From contig RCTD01000004.1 of assembly GCA_014898415.1 (NCBI GenBank), forward strand, positions 62,001 through 126,000: a DNA stretch of 64,000 nt. The letters are read 5' to 3'. Made by a program: the position numbers and the translations under genes. Under the pieces are notes generated by a model. The model was not told where the DNA came from. It saw only the letters and a program-made list of their open reading frames with translations, and ran no database searches. This stretch comes from Stromatinia cepivora (lineage: Eukaryota > Ascomycota > Leotiomycetes > Helotiales > Sclerotiniaceae). The first letter of the stretch is position 1. Each line of letters opens with the position of its first letter. Shown piece by piece: positions 25,775 to 36,750 of the stretch.

Positions 25775-27046
25775 ATTGTTAATATGAATGAGGGTTTGGA
25801 AGTTTTGTTACAAGTCTGAGGTCGAAATCAACTTTTGACAAACTGGGAAAAGTAGAGATTTGATGGTAATTTCAGGATCCGAGAGCTCCCAGTATGTTAT
25901 AGAGGATTGTCCCGAGGGTTTTGGAAGAGTGGCTGTGAGTCCTGGACGAGGGGCGTTATGGTTGAATATGATGTAGAAGTTCAAAATGCACATTGAGCCG
26001 CCTCGACCCCGTCGTTCCTAGCCTTGTGGTCTGTGCACGCTAGGCTTTCCCCCCTTCCTGAAGGCCACTCCGGATCCACAGCCATCTCTCTAGGGGAAAA
26101 AAACATCTCACAAACGTGCGGACAAATACTCCAACGAGTTGGGTGCAGCAACCAAGAAGTCACGGATTGTCCAAGTTTCAATGACGAGAGATTATGGGAA
26201 ATTTCTAGGTTTGATCAATCCAAAACCATTTTTGTCGTGGTCGCGCTATAGCAGACATGGATTTTAATCGATCAAATAGTTAGGTATTGAATCTAGCCCT
26301 CGCTATATCCTACTCCCCCCTGATTTATGGTCTGAATGAACATTCGCCTCTTCTTACAAAGGACGAGTCCCGCATCCGGTGTGTTTATGCAGGTAGCGAG
26401 CTATGTTAGAGTGAATACTTGTAATCGTATTCACATTTCCTCTATCTCTCCGTTTCTACCCCTATTTTTCCACATGCCAAGTGGTAGGTGGTGTCAGTGA
26501 ATGTGTTAGTAGTGAAGCGAGGGGAAAAGTGAGTCCTTCCTCAGACTTTATAAGTTTTGTTGCATGTCTGAATAATTAATTATCACAATTTTTGCTCAAT
26601 TGATTGAATTTGCGACTTTGCGACTTTGAGACTTTCCTTCGATGCTTATCCAAATCCTATAGTTTTCGACAGCAAAGCCATGAATTCTCCATTATGTTTA
26701 CTTGAGTTAAGTTTATGACTTTGCTCTACGCCATTGTGATTTTTGCTCCTACAAATTTCTACCAATCGATTTGTATCATACAGTAAAAAAGCAAGAACGC
26801 CTGTAGTTGCAGAATTCATTGCCGAAACTCCAGAACAAATACACATACATAAACAAACCTGCTTCCTCATCATCCTTATGCTTTACTACCTGGGAATGGA
26901 ACTTTATCTGAAGGAATCCCCTGCCTTTGTCTGTGGATACGAGGCATCATTACACATGACTGCGCATCCAATAGCCTGGTTATCTGGGAGCAAGACATCA
27001 AAATCTAACAGTCCAGCAGTCCAGTACCCGTCTTCACGCTGCTGGC
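25775..27046. other. Intergenic, KIN17 promoter and 3' side of secreted-protein gene
   Basis: About 1.3 kb between two minus-strand genes. The plus-strand frame 26743-27093 overlaps the secreted gene antisense and looks like a shadow. No repeats or RNA genes were seen. Confidence 0.5.
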
Positions 27047-27546
27047 TCAGATTGGTGCCTTCGCTCCCTTTGTTGCATGAGCGGCGCATATAGCCGGATA
27101 CTCGCCTATTGCGTGTACCTTTCCAGATGGCATGGCAGCCTTGATCGTCCCATTGAAAACTTCTACATCACCCTCAGCATTCCATCATTCAATGTACTGT
27201 GAAGAAATTGTGACTTACCCTTGGTATCCTTTCCGTTGTTACACAAAGCAGACTTTACCAAAGTGCCTTCACCGTCTCTGTAGGCACTCTTGCCGAATGC
27301 ATAGCTTGGATCATCATCTTCACTGCAGTTAGGGAGTGCACTGTGAAAGTAGTTTTGGTCACGGCCTCTCTTTTGAAGTGCGGAACCTTCACCACTCGAT
27401 CTTCTAGCGAGAGTACCCGAATCGGCGCCTTTCGGAAGTCCGTGGAGAAGCAAGTCCACAAGACTGTTTTGTGGGGCTGGAGCCGGGACCGCCGATGTAA
27501 GACATAGAGTGAGAGCTAGCAAAGCTAGAAGGAAGGAGCGAGCCAT
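27047..27546 (-). CDS. Small secreted protein with dibasic processing sites
   Basis: A 147-residue protein of unknown function. Residues 1-20 or so form a clear signal peptide (MARSFLLALLALTLCLTSA followed by VPAPAPQ). Two Kex2-type dibasic sites, LARR and LQKR, lie at about residues 48 and 59, so a propeptide could be removed, leaving a mature chain of about 85 residues with three cysteines. Exons are 27546-27219 and 27162-27047. The intron (27163-27218, 56 nt, GTAAGT..GTAG) is in phase 1; splicing replaces a short unspliced tail with a 39-residue one ending ATKGAKAPI. A TATA box lies about 120 nt upstream. It may be an apoplastic or cell-wall protein or an effector candidate; no family recognised. 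Confidence 0.8.
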
Positions 27547-30151
27547 TACGAATGCAAATAAGGATCAAGCTTGACAAAATAGTTGAGATGAGTGAGATAG
27601 ATATGAAAATACTGGAAAAGGGCTGATTGTCGTTGGCGCTTCGCATAGCGAGCAAAATCACGCCTTATATATTGTTTCCACCCATCAATGTATTCTTCTT
27701 TAGTCAAGGCTAACTCGAATTCGTTGTTTCCACTTTTAAAAGCTCAGCAAAACGACAATGTAATAGAGATACTACCGCATCCGCACTACCAGCATGCAAC
27801 CTTTCTGGCGGCATAGCATCGCACTGCTTGAAGCTGTATGTATCACTAATGTGAGACATATCAAGCCCAAGAATGAAAGGGATTTAACTTAAACGGGAGT
27901 TCTATTCGCGCGTTCCTGGTGAATGACTGAGAAGTTTGAATGTTGACACCTAAGTAGTGCTACTTTGCAACTTTCGCGATGGCAGCTGCAAAAAGGAACC
28001 TCAGCACCGGAAATAGAGAATATGATATGAATAAATAGACTCAGCACTTAAAATCGTCTATGAAATATCAAAATAGTCCTATTTGAATTTTTTTCAGAGT
28101 GGTTCAAAAATTAGCTCAGATTTAGATATCGAGACTTCTAGACCGTCTTGGTAGATACAGCTTGGCGTCTTCATTTATCTCATTATCTGTCTTTGGGCCT
28201 CACTATTGTAAGTTTCAATAGTGCAATAGTAGTGTAATTATAAGCTCAAGTATCACCACCATCAAATCGCCAAATAATGCCAAGTAGCGGCTAAATCTCT
28301 ATCTAGCTTATATCATTTCTCTCCGGATTTAGATCTTACACTTGGCTATGATGATAAAATAGCCAATCCCACCACCAATCCCCACGCCGACCGTTACTTC
28401 CATATCGAAATCTATCTCCCTACAGAACGAGATTGACTTTTTTGATGAACTGGTGGATTTTCTTCACTTGAATAGCAGTCTGCAATTTATTTAACGTCTA
28501 GACACTATTACTAGCCGAATAAATTATTCGATGGCTACCCCTCTACCGGAGATACTAGCTATTAGAAGCTTCTTGATTCTGTCTGCCCAATATTCCACTA
28601 TTTTGGGCTCGCCCGTGTTCTCCTCAATCACTTGTGGCTTCATAATAAGATTTATCAATTTAAGCATTTAGACCGTTACATCTTTCCTGAACCTTTAAGC
28701 GGGTCTGTCCACCCATTTCCATCAAATGTGCAATTGTTCTAGTCGAAATTAGTTTGACACCACTGCCGTTGAAGACCCTACACAGAATTGGGAATAGAAT
28801 TGAACCCCAAACATCGATAGAAATAAACAAACTCATAGCTACGAGCATTCGCCTAGACAAGATTTCTAGCTGTCCAGATTCTATATTCTATTGCATAATC
28901 GCAGCAATAGGAGGAAGGCTTTTAATTCTCGAAACTGGAAACTGTACTATATATTGAACTTAGATAGAACACGACTTCATTGGAATTAATAAATTCATTT
29001 AAACGATACCTCGATTAGAACAATTCAATTATTTTCAAAGGTACACAGCTTTTCATATACAGGATGGTGTCAAACTATGTTGTTTGCGTGACTACAGAAT
29101 ACCCTTGTTTTTGCAAATTCAGATTCGTTGTGCGGAAGTTTTTGTTGTAGATAATGTTTCCTCCTAGATTTGAAGGGTTCTTCATATGCGGTCCTAGTTT
29201 CAGTGGTTTTAGTTGCACGGCACTATAGACAGAGATTGCGGCAAGGGTAAATATAGATTCGGCGTTGAGAGCTGCGAGATGATTTGATGTGGATTAAGGA
29301 GATAGAAGGAAGAGGGGAAGAAGCAAGAAGTACTCACTAATCTTACAACAATGCGTCAACTACATACACTGATGGCTAGCATTTTCCAGTGAAATTGGCT
29401 CCATCAAATCTGACTCGATGTTAAACATTCATATTCTCATGAATCATGATTTCCAGGGTGAACTATAATCCAAGGATATGCTCATGGTAGAAGCCGGTCC
29501 ATTGTTAATGGTACTCCAGTTTGCATTTAATCTGTATATAGGACCAACTTCAATTGTACCAAAGTCAGTAAATCTTTAATTCTTGTGTATGTTTATACAC
29601 ATCGATAATAACATATATGGATGTCTCCTCTCGAAAAGCGAGCTACGAGTGTTGTGTATTTCAAAAGCCCTTCATGTGAAACCATGCTAATAATTTGAGG
29701 GATAGTGACTGTCGATATTCCAAACAATTAAACGAGTATGGCATATGCAGAACCCCCGAGTCCCTGTATATCGAATAAGGCCAGGGTCATTTCAAATCGT
29801 ATTTTGTAGTCAATTAGGCTTGTCTATATTCCTCGTCCAAAAAAATTACATTACGAGGAGCTTCTCTCACGACGTAATACCTCTGATAGCTCGGCCGCCG
29901 AACAACCTTTAAGGGGCGAGAGAGTGATACTGATCTGCGAGGTGTTTTTGGAGGTATAATAGCATCGCTAGTAATATCTTCGGGCTTTCTGAGATCTGTT
30001 CCTAATATCTTGGATGTTGACCATATAAAGTTCGCTCGCTTATGATTCATATACTACGTACGGTTCACCCCTTAAATTCTCGCGAGGCTTCTTTTTGCTT
30101 AAATTCAATGATTGATTGCTTCAAACCTATTCTTCCGCTGGAAAATATCAT
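27547..30151. other. 2.6-kb gene desert
   Basis: Apart from the secreted-gene promoter I find no firm gene. Two minus-strand pieces look protein-like but broken: 28660-28860 (66 codons) and a 47-codon frame at 28524-28667 (MLKLINLIMKPQVIEENTGE and on). They overlap in different frames, and a glycine-rich hydrophobic stretch lies further downstream. These may be remains of a decayed gene. Minus 29814-30050 (78 codons) is another unassigned frame just past the methyltransferase stop. Confidence 0.4.
27665..27671 (-). promoter_or_regulatory. TATA box of the small secreted protein gene
   Basis: On the minus strand the sequence reads TATATAA, about 120 nt before the ATG at 27546. The position fits a regulated promoter. 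Confidence 0.45.
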
Positions 30152-31769
30152 TCATATTTCGTTTCTGGGTGATTCGACCCACAATTCGCGGATGGGGCAA
30201 TGTGGCGAGGCTAATGATATACTACTTGTATGTAGGGTAAGCGATAGCGAGGCCTTCGAATTCATTCGCTCTAGTACAGCTTCCAAAACACAATCTCGAC
30301 TTCCACCAGCAGCGACAGGCCACTGCACCTTCACAACTTTCAAACCTTCTCCCTCCAAAAGCATCCTCCAATGCTTCTCCGTGCGTTCAATACCCGAAAG
30401 TGGCATCATGTTAATATCAAGAAGAGATCCAATCACCGAAGCGCCCACATCAGGCAATACCGAATCCACAATCAATATCCGCGAGTAATCTTTCTTCATA
30501 GCAGGGATAGTTTGTCTCAGGATCTTAACGCACGCGCTGTCAGGCCAGTCGTGAAAAATGTGGCGGAAGAAATAGGTGTGTGCTCCTTTTTCTGGAATTA
30601 GATGATTATGTAGAGGGACTAAGGATGTAATAATACATGCCTTGAATAGGTTGGGGGGTAAAGAAATCATGTGTCATGCTTTCAATCCCAGGAGCTGCTT
30701 CTCGTCCATCGATCTCCTTGGATAAATCTTGTACAATCATTCTTCCCTTTAAGTCTGGCCTGGTTGTCCTGAGATTATTCAAGATCTTGCCTCGTCCACC
30801 GCCAATATCGACGATCAATACCTCGTTTTCACGAGGCTCTTCATGATTCTCCGTCTCGTTACTTCCGATATCTACGACTGAGAATTGTGAGGACACGAGC
30901 TTGGCGGCAGCGCCTTGTGCCCTTTGAGAAGAAGCTTGCATTATGGAGGTAAAAATCTGGAGTTCGCGAGGCTGGGTATGTAGCCATTCAAAGTAACTCA
31001 TTTTGGTATTCATGGCATACTGGAAAAGGTTTTGTTGAGCTGTGCTTGGGTTTTGGAAGGAAGTGCTGGAGAGATATTCTGGTAGCTTTACTAGGTAAGG
31101 AGTCATGATAGAGGACCTTGTTATCATTAGTTCATTGGTGGAGCTGAAGGAAGGAAAATACCTACATTCCGCGCATTAAAGTGCGAAAGAGGGTATTAGT
31201 GAATATTTTAGACCGTGTGTTGTGAGTATATGTCTCTTCGTCGACTTCCGTGAAAATACCGACGGACACAAGTTCTCTCATGATACGGACTGCTCAAGAG
31301 TTAGATCTGCGCTGTTTATTCTCTGCAACGTATGATTCGAACACTAAAATAGTAGATGTAAAACTTACCCAGTAGTAATTTCTCGGCTCCGGTCTGCTCA
31401 GCCAGCCAAGCAGCATTTCTTGACTCGCCATTGGGTTCAAAGACCTCAAATATTCTCATTTCAATAGCTGACCTGAGTGCCGTATTTGCCTGAGGCTAAA
31501 GAGATATCAGCAATTTATTTGACTTTAGATTACACGTAGAATGAAAGAAAGGTTTTTACTGACTCCGAAGACGACTCTCCAGACCCCAATTTCTGGCCCC
31601 TCGAGCTTTTCTACAAGCTCCTTCGCCGCGGATAGTAGATCCTGTTTCTCGTGTAAGGAATCGCATAGGTAGCAGAGTCTAAGGATTCTGAAGCACTTCT
31701 GATCTCGTCTGTCAATTTGGTTGCCATGCTGATTTGGGCTTCGGAGGTTACTGGTGTCGGTGGTGGCAT
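30152..31769 (-). CDS. SAM-dependent O-methyltransferase, first exon frameshifted
   Basis: A fungal small-molecule O-methyltransferase with a plant-type fold, usually found in secondary metabolism. Seen: LVEKLEGPEIGVWRVVFG, the helical region FEVFEPNGESRNAAWLAEQTG, the SAM loop LIVDIGGGRGKIL, and the catalytic HIFHDWPDSACVKIL with its active-site His. Exons are 31769-31564, 31495-31369, 31289-31166, 31116-30641 and 30591-30152. Exons 2-5 join cleanly. Exon 1 does not: the ATG frame is protein-like for about 35 codons and then meets a TAG, while the frame that fits exon 2 opens one base out, as if a base were lost near the first DS/A(T)Y region. The fourth intron (30592-30640) needs a GC donor (GCATGT). 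Either a young pseudogene, a sequence error, or a gene with an unseen first exon. No other biosynthetic genes adjoin it. Confidence 0.72.
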
Positions 31770-33424
31770 TTTATTGTGATATTATGTGCTAGTGCCCACT
31801 GCTGAGAATAATTCGGAGTGGGAGCTCTTGTTTTTTAGTACCCCAGAAGTGAAGCCCCAAGAAGGATCATTCATATGACTGTACGTGGATAACAAAACTC
31901 GGAACATTCAACTGTTGGATTGCGGAATCTGGAACATCCAACTGTTGGATGACAGTGTTGTCACTTGTAATTCGTTTGTCTTGCACCGCATCGTCATTTA
32001 TTTTCTTCTACTAAACACGAGCCGGCAAGACAAGTGATTTAAAGCTCAGTCAACTGGAAACTCTATCAATTGCCTACTTCATGATCACGTCCGTCAACTT
32101 GTACTGGCAGAGTATGAGCTGATTCGGTGAGATCATAGGGTAATTTACTATAGCTACCTACCAACAGTTACCGAGAATGCAGAAGAACACATCCCGGGTG
32201 TTTGTTGAAGCAGATGGGACACGGAAGATAAATAGAAAGCAGCTTGCCCAAGTTGATATTGAAACCCGCGCGTGTCCGCATTGTCCTAGGACTTGATATA
32301 GCCTAGAGAGGGGTAGTACTGCTACCCGGATGGTTGTTATTGTAGAGAGGAAAGATGTACTCAAGTAGAGAAGAGTTCGTACTTGTGATTAGGATGAAGC
32401 TATTCGTCAAATACAAGGTATACAAGTAACTAATCAAGGGTTGACAACCAAATCTCTGTTGGTTCTAATAACACACTTAGAGGTGTACTCGTATATAGGA
32501 AGAAAAAGGGAGGTTACGTTTTTCAGGTCAAGCTTCTCAAGATACATGTTGAATGTGCGTACGCATTATAATCACCAACTAGCCAGATGCGATTCTGTGA
32601 GCTTCATGCCAAAATGATGGTATCCAGGATATATCATAGTACTATGCTGCAGGATTTCCGGTCAAAAAGATGTATTATTAAATTTTAGTTGAATATTCGT
32701 AACATGACAGTGATGAGGTGACGATGTGAAAAATCTCGTACTTTTTAATTTTTTACTATCTATGAATGGGCGCCGGGAAGGTCTATTAATAGTATCCCGT
32801 ATTTGGGTTCAGAAAAACAGATTCACGAGCCAATAGGAAAGTTCATTAGCGATGCATCGCCTCAATTTGCCTCCTAAACTTTCACAAACAACCCTTGTAC
32901 CTGACTGACTGATCATTTAAATGTTCTGCTATTCGAGTAAAACCCGAGACATTCCTAGTGGATACCCTTCATTCCATACTCCTTTACTACAGAAGTACAA
33001 CAATTTCAACACTACCATCGTTTACATTTACATTTTCACATCATTCAATCTCCTCATCGATGAAATTGTTGCAGTATTAAAATACCTTCGTTTTAATATT
33101 CTTTTGGTGAAGCAGTATACGACCTCACTCGTTCGGTCGGAAATCATAAATTCCAGAATACATAAATATTATTCAACTGCTTCACTCGGACAACACAACC
33201 CAACCACAAAGTCGAATTAGCGGACTATACGAATCAACAAAACAAAACAAAACATCCATCGAATACTCACCAATTAATCATCAAACGAGAAACGAAACAT
33301 CTTTTGAAGAAGTTTTTTGCGTTAGATCTGATCAAAATATATTTCGGACATTGGAAAATATTTAGGAAATCAAATAGGAGATTTTGGTGCCGTTTAAAGG
33401 CGTTGGAAAATATCAACACACACG
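31770..33424. other. Intergenic, divergent promoters of methyltransferase and DUF7137 gene
   Basis: About 1.65 kb. Contains the direct repeat described at 31901-31950. The last 500 bases before 33425 are probably a long 5' leader, with an ACAAA-rich tract at about 33236-33253; frames in it (for example 32921-33220) are not thought to be translated. Nothing else recognised. Confidence 0.45.
31901..31950. repeat. 20-bp direct repeat upstream of the methyltransferase
   Basis: Two copies, 31901-31920 and 31931-31950, of GGAACATYCAACTGTTGGAT differ at one base and start exactly 30 bp apart. They lie 132-181 bases upstream of the methyltransferase ATG (minus strand). Each carries a CAACTGTTG core resembling Myb-type or E-box-like sites, so they may bind a regulator. 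Confidence 0.5.
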
Positions 33425-34378
33425 ATGCGGACTCAACGATCATTTCAACTATATTCCATCATCCTACTCTGTTTTTCTACATTTGTAACTGCATGGCCAT
33501 GGCCAAGATGGCTACCAGAATTAGATTCCGTAATTGTAGTACGACAAGACGACAGTTCTTCGAAGTCTTCTGCTACTGGTATGAATCTCACCATCAATAC
33601 TCTGGTGTTCACCTACTGACATTTCAAAGACAATACAGCATCTGCCACAGCTACTGCCACTGCCACCGCAGCATCAAGGTCTACAAACACGGCATCAGAA
33701 ACAGGCTCTCAGTCAGGCGATTCCCGGTCAGCGACGAAAACAAGCTCGCACACAGGCTCAAATGCAGCCACCACTTCTGGATCGAAAGCAACAATAACAG
33801 GTTCTTCTAGATTTAATTCTACAGCCAATGGCCATACGACCTACAATGCAACTTATCCAGCAGGTGGAATCTCTCTAATGACCCCGGCCGCCGGTGCTAC
33901 GACATACTTCAAAATCGGTGACTATATTACCTTCGCCTGGAATTATACATCTCTCCAAGCCACTCCTACTGCTGTCAACATTATGGCCACTTGCAAAGCC
34001 AACGCTCAATTATACACGATAGCCACGAACCAAACTGTCACGAACTCCGTACAAGCAGTAACCTGGGACACTAGTGGCTATCAAGCAACTGCTGTTGGAA
34101 ACCCTCTGCTCACGGAAACTTACACTTTGATCATCTACGATGCAGAGAGCAGTATCAGCGCGACTCCTCAAGCGGGATATCTGTCGGTATACAGTCAATA
34201 TTCTTTTGGAATGTACATGCCACAGCCATACGCTCCTCTTAGTGATTGGGTATGTGCTACTTGCAGCGGTGCATTGTCCGATATGGAGAGACAGGCAATG
34301 AGGTTGATGTTTGCCATGGGTGTTATTACTGTACTCAGCTTTACCTGGTTTGTGACTGGATTGGATGTTATTTGGTAA
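33425..34378 (+). CDS. Secreted/cell-surface protein, DUF7137-type
   Basis: A 300-residue protein with a signal peptide (about 1-24, SIILLCFSTFVTA), a Ser/Thr/Ala-rich linker of about 75 residues, and a beta-sandwich-like domain (about 120-260) starting GGISLMTPAAGATTYFKIGD and containing YITFAWNYTSL and ETYTLIIYDAE. A C-terminal transmembrane helix (MRLMFAMGVITVLSFTWFV) follows. This layout matches fungal DUF7137 proteins, of unknown function and probably wall- or membrane-associated. Several N-x-S/T sites suggest glycosylation. Exons are 33425-33578 and 33630-34378 with a 51-nt intron (GTATGA..AAAG). The family name is from memory; the topology is read directly. Confidence 0.82.
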
Positions 34379-34850
34379 TGAAAGGACACCAACACAATAA
34401 TTCTTCTTCTTAATTTCGGGCTCGTTGGATTGGAGGATGAAAAGAATACGAAGAGACATTGGATGGCATATGGGGAACATTCCTTTTGGGCAAGATTTGA
34501 AAATGAAAAATCCTGGTTGGGGTAATGGTGTTTGGGGGTTTAGGTGCATGTGTGCATTTTCTGGATTTAGCACTTTCATGCATGCATAGATAGCAGGGAG
34601 AAGTTTACAACTACCTAATGAATGATTGAGAGCAAATTGCTTTAAAATAGTCAATATTAAATCCTTCCCTTGATTCTATATTCGTGAACTTTTGCATAAT
34701 ATATCTACACCTATAAAATCATGAGAACCTGGATTCCCGGAATATCTAGAGCACAAAGTGGTATATCCACGTCTCTCTCTCACAAGATACATCCATAGTA
34801 TACACTAGGCTATCCCATTCTCCATGTTTAACCTGGCCATCTCCATCCTC
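34379..34850. other. Intergenic, convergent 3' ends
   Basis: About 470 bases between the DUF7137 and CDK11-like genes. Nothing recognisable. Confidence 0.55.
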
Positions 34851-36352
34851 TCAAATAAGCTTCAAGCTAAATCCAGCCCCTTTCTCAACCTCCTCTCCCC
34901 CTGCACTCCCAAACACCCCACTAAAATCCAACACACCTCCCAGTCCCTTAGGAGCCTCTCCTCTCTGAGGAGCATCCGGAGTCCCTCTCCTTCTCTTCTT
35001 CTCCAATCCCGCTTTGCTCGGAAACGTGGGAAACATATCTCTACTCTTCATCTTGGGATCTTCTTTAAAGTATTCATGTTGCAGAACTTCTTGCGCAGAA
35101 GGTCTTTTCGCAGGGTTCAAGCTGAGAAGTGACGAGAGTAAAGATGAACCGGCTGAGGTCAGAAAGGGGAATTTAGAGCGCAGGACTGAGCCTTGGGTGG
35201 CGGGGTTGGGGTTCTTCGGAAGTCGAAGAGAGCGTGCGTTGGGGAGGCGCTTGAAGGCGGGCCAGGTGGATTCGGTAGGGAGGCCGAGGAGTTCGAAAAT
35301 TTTCGATAGTTGATCAACTTCGTTCTTTCCGGGGAGTAAGGCGTCGTTGCTAAGTAGTTCGCCGAATATGCAACCGACGCTCCACATATCTACACTTTTG
35401 CCGTATCGTTCTTCGCCGAGTAATAGTTCGGGACTGCGGTACCAGAGAGTAACGACTAATTGGGTCATTTTTGGAGCTGGATCGCCGCAGTAGCGGGCCA
35501 TACCGAAGTCGGCGATTTTGAGGACGCCTCGATTGGAGAGGAGGAGGTTGGAGGTCTTCAGGTCCCGGTGAAGGATGTAATGGTTATGGAGGTAGGCGAC
35601 CCCTGTTGTGAGTTGATGGAGTAGGAGCTTGAGTTCAGAAGGGAGAAAAGGCTCCGAGAGGGATGTGAGGAGAGTTTTGAGATCGTGTTCGAGGAAATCG
35701 AGAACGAGGAATATACTGAGGGGTGTGTATGTTAACGATGATTCTCCTATAGATTATGCAAAAAAAAAACAAAAAATAGAAATGGAAGAATCGGACGGAA
35801 GAAAACGTACTTCTCAATCTTGCTTGTATCCTCCCCAACAACCACCTCCCTTAACCTCACAATGTTCTCATGCTCACAATCCATCAACGTTTGTATTTCC
35901 CTCAAGCCCGTCACTGGCACCCCATCATTCGCATTCTCCATCTTCAGCCGCTTCAGCGCAACGACTTTCCCCGTCCGACTATCCTTTGCGCGTGATACCC
36001 ATCCATACGCTCCCTCCTCTATATCATTCAATTTCTCATAATCTTCCACACTGCGACATTTCCCCCAATTGGACACCGGAAATCGCAGTAGTTTTGCAGG
36101 TGGTAAATCGAGCTTCTGGGCAGGCGTGGGAGAGTGTGATAAACGACGACGCTTCGAGGGCCTCTCGGAAGAGGTTTCTGGTTCCGGGGGAGCTTGAGCG
36201 TAAGATTTCGCAGCAGTAGCAGCTTGTTCGTTGAGCTTCCTCTGTTTCTCTGCCTTCAGTCGTTTCTTTTCTTCCTTTTCGCGTTTGCGCTGTAAATCTA
36301 ACGCAGCATCTTCTTCATCATCTGCCCAGCGTGACTTGGTTTTACTCGACAT
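34851..36352 (-). CDS. CDK11-like (PITSLRE-type) cyclin-dependent kinase
   Basis: A 468-residue Ser/Thr kinase related to human CDK11 and fission yeast Ppk23, which act in transcription and splicing. The N-terminal 105 residues are a charged coiled-coil. The kinase domain shows the Gly loop EEGAYGWVSRA, VALKRLKM, the cyclin-contact helix GVPVTGLREIQ (equivalent to PITSLRE), HRDLKTSN, DFGMARYCG and the activation segment TLWYRSPELLLGEERYG. Exons are 36352-35811 and 35715-34851; the 95-nt intron splits the codon after KIE and restores the strand IFLVLDFLEHDLKTLL. The N-terminus is much shorter than in animal CDK11. Confidence 0.9.
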
Positions 36353-36750
36353 AATTGTACCTTGTTAGGTATCGGATTTCAGCCTTCTGCGAAGTAAACA
36401 ATTGAAGCTCAATACACCTCTCGCCCAGACAACAGCTTTCTCAAATTCGACGAGACAGCTTTTCCAAGATCGCGCAACCTTCCTCTTTCCAGATATACAA
36501 TAAATTTTGACTTTAGTAGAAACCCCGAAATTTATTTTCTCCTCGGAAATGCAGCAAAACTTGTGGGAGTGGTAAACAAGATCTTGGGCTGCGGTGAATT
36601 TCAAAGTCGAGGCTGAGGATTTTGAGGTCGCCAATGACGACGAGGCCAGACGAGGTTGCAAGGCTTTCACTTTTTACAACTTTTCTTTCTACCCTTGCAA
36701 TGAGCCTTAGAAAGCAGTGAAATGTGCTTATAACAAGAGACAAGACCAAA
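36353..36750. promoter_or_regulatory. Divergent promoter CDK11-like / NDUFAF7
   Basis: About 400 bases between start codons of two divergent genes. No TATA box or repeat was seen. Confidence 0.45.

Noticed and set aside
32921..33220. 99-codon plus-strand frame upstream of the DUF7137 gene
   Set aside because: Low-complexity, AT-driven composition in what looks like the gene's 5' leader.
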